From: Candidatus Omnitrophota bacterium
GTDB taxonomy: Bacteria; Omnitrophota; Gorgyraeia; Zapsychrales; JANLHA01
DNA length: 6,996 nucleotides
NCBI GenBank assembly: GCA_024653845.1
Contig: JANLHA010000152.1
Span: 1-6,996 of the forward strand
Direction: 5' to 3'
A model generated the notes under the pieces. The model saw nothing but the letters and a program-made list of their open reading frames with translations. It did not search any database and had not been told where the DNA came from. A program made the position numbers and the translations under genes. Shown here piece by piece: positions 4,440 to 6,996 of the stretch (positions are counted from its first letter, which is position 1; the number at the start of each line of letters is the position of its first letter).

Positions 4440-6996
4440 ATGAGGAAAATTAGAATATTCCAACAATCTTTAATAATCCCAAAAGTCATTTCAGGACTTG
4501 TTTTGGTCCCTTTTTTGAGCACTTCACTGTTTCTTCCTCAAGCCTGTGCCCAAATGAATTTGTCCTTACCTGCACTGGGATCGCGAATTGCCGTCAGCTC
4601 ACATTTTGAGGCTCCTTTTTTAAAAGGAATAACCATTGACCCCCAAAATCCGTTTCATTTTCATTTCATTGTCGATCCTGGTCACTCAGGTCTGAAAGGT
4701 GATGACCTCCGAGAAGAATCCACCAAATTGATCAAATATTTTTTGGCCACCCTCACAATTCCTCAAAAAGATGTCTGGGTGAATTTGTCTCCAGAGGAGC
4801 CAGACCGCATTACATCCCAAGCTTTTGGAGAAACCGAAATGGGAAGAGATCTCCTCGCACAAGATTACCTTCTCAAACAAATCACAGCTTCATTGATTTA
4901 TCCCGAAAATGATTTAGGAAGAAAATTTTGGGATAAGGTTTATAAAAAAGCAGCTAAAACGTTAGGCACAACAAATATCCCCGTTGATGTTTTCAACAAA
5001 GTTTGGATTGTTCCGGATTCAGCAGCCGTCTATGAGCACGGCAATACGACCATCGTCATTGAGAGCCGTCTGAAAGTTCTTTTGGAAAAGGATTATTTGG
5101 CAAAAGAAAACAACACAAAAAACGATTCTCTAAATGCCACATCAGAAATTTTACGTGAAATCATTTTACCAGCCATTGAAGAAGAGGTTAACCACGGCAA
5201 AAATTTTACTCCTTTGCGGCAAATTTATCATTCAGCCATTTTGGCAAAATGGTATAAACAAAAACTTCAAGAAAGTCTTCTTAACCAAGTCTATTCGGAT
5301 AAAAATAAAACTTTAGGTATCGATGTCAATGATAAAAAGATCAAAGAAAAAATCTATCAACAGTATTTAGAGGCTTTCAAGCGTGGCGCCTACAATTATA
5401 TTCGAGAAGAGTATGATCCAACCACTCAACAAATGATTCCGCGGAAATATTTTTCTGGCGGAGCTAATGTCGTTCCTATGGATGTTCCTGTGCGGCCACA
5501 AGCCAGCGATAAACAAACTCAACCCACTTCAGAGGACGGTTTTGCTAATGTCGAAGCTGACGTAACGCCTCCAGGAAAAAATATCAATCGCGGACCAGAT
5601 GAAGCTCTATTGATTGATGGTGACGACAAATTGCCGCAACGTTTAGAAACCCTTCATTTTTATCCCCAGATAACATTCGATTATGGCCTAGGAGAAATCC
5701 AAGAAAATTTTCATGTCGAACATCAATACATGGCTTATCGATTGGAGCAAGATCGACGTAATATGAGCGTGGGAGGCAGAGAGTCAACCGATGAGAAATT
5801 GCGGCAAGCGGTCCGGTCTTTAGCCGAACAGACCGGAATTCTTTCACAAGGCGTGTTAGAAACCTTAGAAACATATGATCGAATCCATTTGCGCTTTGTT
5901 TATAGCTATCTTGCAGAAATGGTGGTGGCCAGTCTTTTAAAAAACGGACATCGAGATCCTTACGACTATTTAAGAAGAAACTTAAGAGTTGATGCTCTTA
6001 ACATTACTCATATTTCCAAATTGGATCAAGCCAGTCGGCAAGACCGATTCAGCTATTTTGTAAACGAATTTGGATGGAGACTCATTTTTGTTGCAACACG
6101 CCCCATTTTGGTAACAACTCTGGAGGCTTACCAGTACGGGACATCTCAAGACTCTGAGGAAAATCGTCTTACTCGATTACTCCCTAAAGCATTGAATCTA
6201 TCCAATCCCAGAACATTGCGCGAAGCTGCTGCTGAGATTTTAGCTCCTGTGAGTTCCGATCAAATCCTCATGCCTTTGGCTGAGCCCCAAAACCGGATTC
6301 GAGATTTGGCGGTCATTAGAAATGAACAAGACACTTTCCCAATTGCTGTTCCAACGGGAATCAAAGGCGTAATCGCTCAGGTTAGAACTCCTCCTGAGAA
6401 AAAATTAAGACCTATACTTGTTCACGCTGTCACTGAAAAAGTGCGCGTCTTGACCAATGAAGGCCGTTTTGCAGAAGCGGCCCGTCTTTATGAAACCAAC
6501 CTTACACGGGCCCAAGCGCAAGCCAGTTTGGTGGAGCTGTTGAGAACCCATTATCGTCAACCGTCGGTCATGGAATTTTTATCTCACTTGGATTACCAGC
6601 TCGTAGGAGATAGTTTCATTCACGCTTTTTCGAGAGGAAGCGAAGACGGGATCAGCGCCGAAGATCATGTCGTCCGTCCATTGATTTATTGGTTATATTT
6701 GATCCGCAAATATGAACTCGCGGATTATCAAGGGATTCCTATTCCTGTTTTTATTTTAGCCAGAATGGAAGAAGTCAGAGAATATCAACCGATCTTGGCC
6801 AAGATTCGAGAGCTCGTTGAAGAAGATCGATTGATGGGTGGTCAACGGCCGGCCGTCGCAGGCATTCGAGAAGTGGCCAAACTTTTGGAAGTCCTAGACG
6901 AACATACAGAAGGCGGTCGATCTCTCGACGGACGAAGATACGCATTTGTAGAGGTCATTGATGAGGCCAAGGTTCTGACGGTGAAACTGGAAGAAT
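4440..6996 (+). CDS. Large exported protein of unknown function, Omnitrophota-type N-terminal region; 3' end outside window
   Basis: The frame is open for 852 codons without a stop and runs off the window. The start at ATG 4440 is fixed by an in-frame TAA two codons upstream and by the signal peptide it gives: basic N-terminus MRKIRIF, hydrophobic core at about residues 16-32, and a likely signal peptidase I site after A-C-A at 37. Residues 60-340 form conserved-looking blocks: HFHFIVDPGHSGL (73-85), LIKYFLATLTIP (97-108), WVNLSPEE (113-120), GETEMGRDLLAQDYLLKQIT (130-149), FNKVWIVPD (185-193) and IPRKYFSGGAN (333-343). I have met near-identical blocks in hypothetical proteins of Omnitrophota; no function is known to me. 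A proline-rich, acidic linker follows (346-388), then a mostly helical, charged region to the edge, including a TPR-like helix at about 674-687 (EGRFAEAARLYETN). I see no transmembrane segment after the signal peptide and no catalytic motif. Export is well supported; role and final length are unknown. It is transcribed away from the men genes, with no sign of a functional link. Confidence 0.85.
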   Translation, partial: MRKIRIFQQSLIIPKVISGLVLVPFLSTSLFLPQACAQMNLSLPALGSRIAVSSHFEAPFLKGITIDPQNPFHFHFIVDPGHSGLKGDDLREESTKLIKYFLATLTIPQKDVWVNLSPEEPDRITSQAFGETEMGRDLLAQDYLLKQITASLIYPENDLGRKFWDKVYKKAAKTLGTTNIPVDVFNKVWIVPDSAAVYEHGNTTIVIESRLKVLLEKDYLAKENNTKNDSLNATSEILREIILPAIEEEVNHGKNFTPLRQIYHSAILAKWYKQKLQESLLNQVYSDKNKTLGIDVNDKKIKEKIYQQYLEAFKRGAYNYIREEYDPTTQQMIPRKYFSGGANVVPMDVPVRPQASDKQTQPTSEDGFANVEADVTPPGKNINRGPDEALLIDGDDKLPQRLETLHFYPQITFDYGLGEIQENFHVEHQYMAYRLEQDRRNMSVGGRESTDEKLRQAVRSLAEQTGILSQGVLETLETYDRIHLRFVYSYLAEMVVASLLKNGHRDPYDYLRRNLRVDALNITHISKLDQASRQDRFSYFVNEFGWRLIFVATRPILVTTLEAYQYGTSQDSEENRLTRLLPKALNLSNPRTLREAAAEILAPVSSDQILMPLAEPQNRIRDLAVIRNEQDTFPIAVPTGIKGVIAQVRTPPEKKLRPILVHAVTEKVRVLTNEGRFAEAARLYETNLTRAQAQASLVELLRTHYRQPSVMEFLSHLDYQLVGDSFIHAFSRGSEDGISAEDHVVRPLIYWLYLIRKYELADYQGIPIPVFILARMEEVREYQPILAKIRELVEEDRLMGGQRPAVAGIREVAKLLEVLDEHTEGGRSLDGRRYAFVEVIDEAKVLTVKLEE

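Noticed and set aside
4536..4554. Cysteine at residue 36 of the exported protein as a lipobox
   Set aside because: The preceding residues (L-P-Q-A before C) do not fit the usual [LVI][ASTVI][GAS]C pattern; a signal peptidase I site A-C-A before Q38 fits better.
5812..5837. Inverted repeat TCCGGTCT / AGACCGGA with a 10-base loop
   Set aside because: It is a single 8-base pair inside normal coding sequence, with no composition change or surrounding repeats; probably chance.
5584..5874. 96-codon minus-strand frame
   Set aside because: It lies antisense within the large exported-protein gene and has no recognisable domain.

Overview
The window reads as a bacterial chromosome segment of moderate G+C (38-43% in the two rows I counted) with closely packed genes. 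The best taxonomic clue is the large open frame at the right end. Its N-terminal half carries conserved blocks that I associate, from memory, with large predicted secreted proteins of Omnitrophota (the former OP3 / Omnitrophica, in the PVC group). That assignment is an inference; the menaquinone genes fit it but do not prove it. No stretch longer than 300 bases lacks a gene, and I see no tRNA, rRNA, CRISPR array, transposase or phage gene.

Left part (1-3965, + strand): a menaquinone (vitamin K2) cluster in the order menB (5'-truncated by the window edge), menA, menC, menE. menC overlaps the end of menA by 47 bases and menE overlaps menC by an ATGA, so menA-menC-menE look co-transcribed and translationally coupled. 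menB is separated from menA by about 125 bases filled with nested inverted repeats and a 5-codon leader frame that has its own Shine-Dalgarno. Just after menE, on the opposite strand and overlapping it tail to tail by 11 bases, is a hot-dog thioesterase closely resembling known DHNA-CoA thioesterases. The set covers OSB synthesis (MenC), CoA activation (MenE), ring closure (MenB), CoA removal (thioesterase) and prenylation (MenA). The earlier steps (MenF, MenD, MenH) and final methylation are not in the window and may lie to the left.

Middle (4360-4439): a short divergent promoter region between the thioesterase and the large secreted-protein gene. Candidate promoters on both strands place transcription starts only a few bases before the start codons, with no Shine-Dalgarno, so both mRNAs may be near-leaderless.

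Right part (4440 to the edge): one uninterrupted frame of 852 codons, still open at the edge. It encodes an exported protein with a signal peptide, a conserved N-terminal region, a proline-rich acidic linker, and a long, mainly helical region I do not recognise.

Most worth a second look: a G+C-rich palindromic segment that appears to be inserted in frame inside menE, the structured menB-menA leader, and the large exported protein of unknown function.
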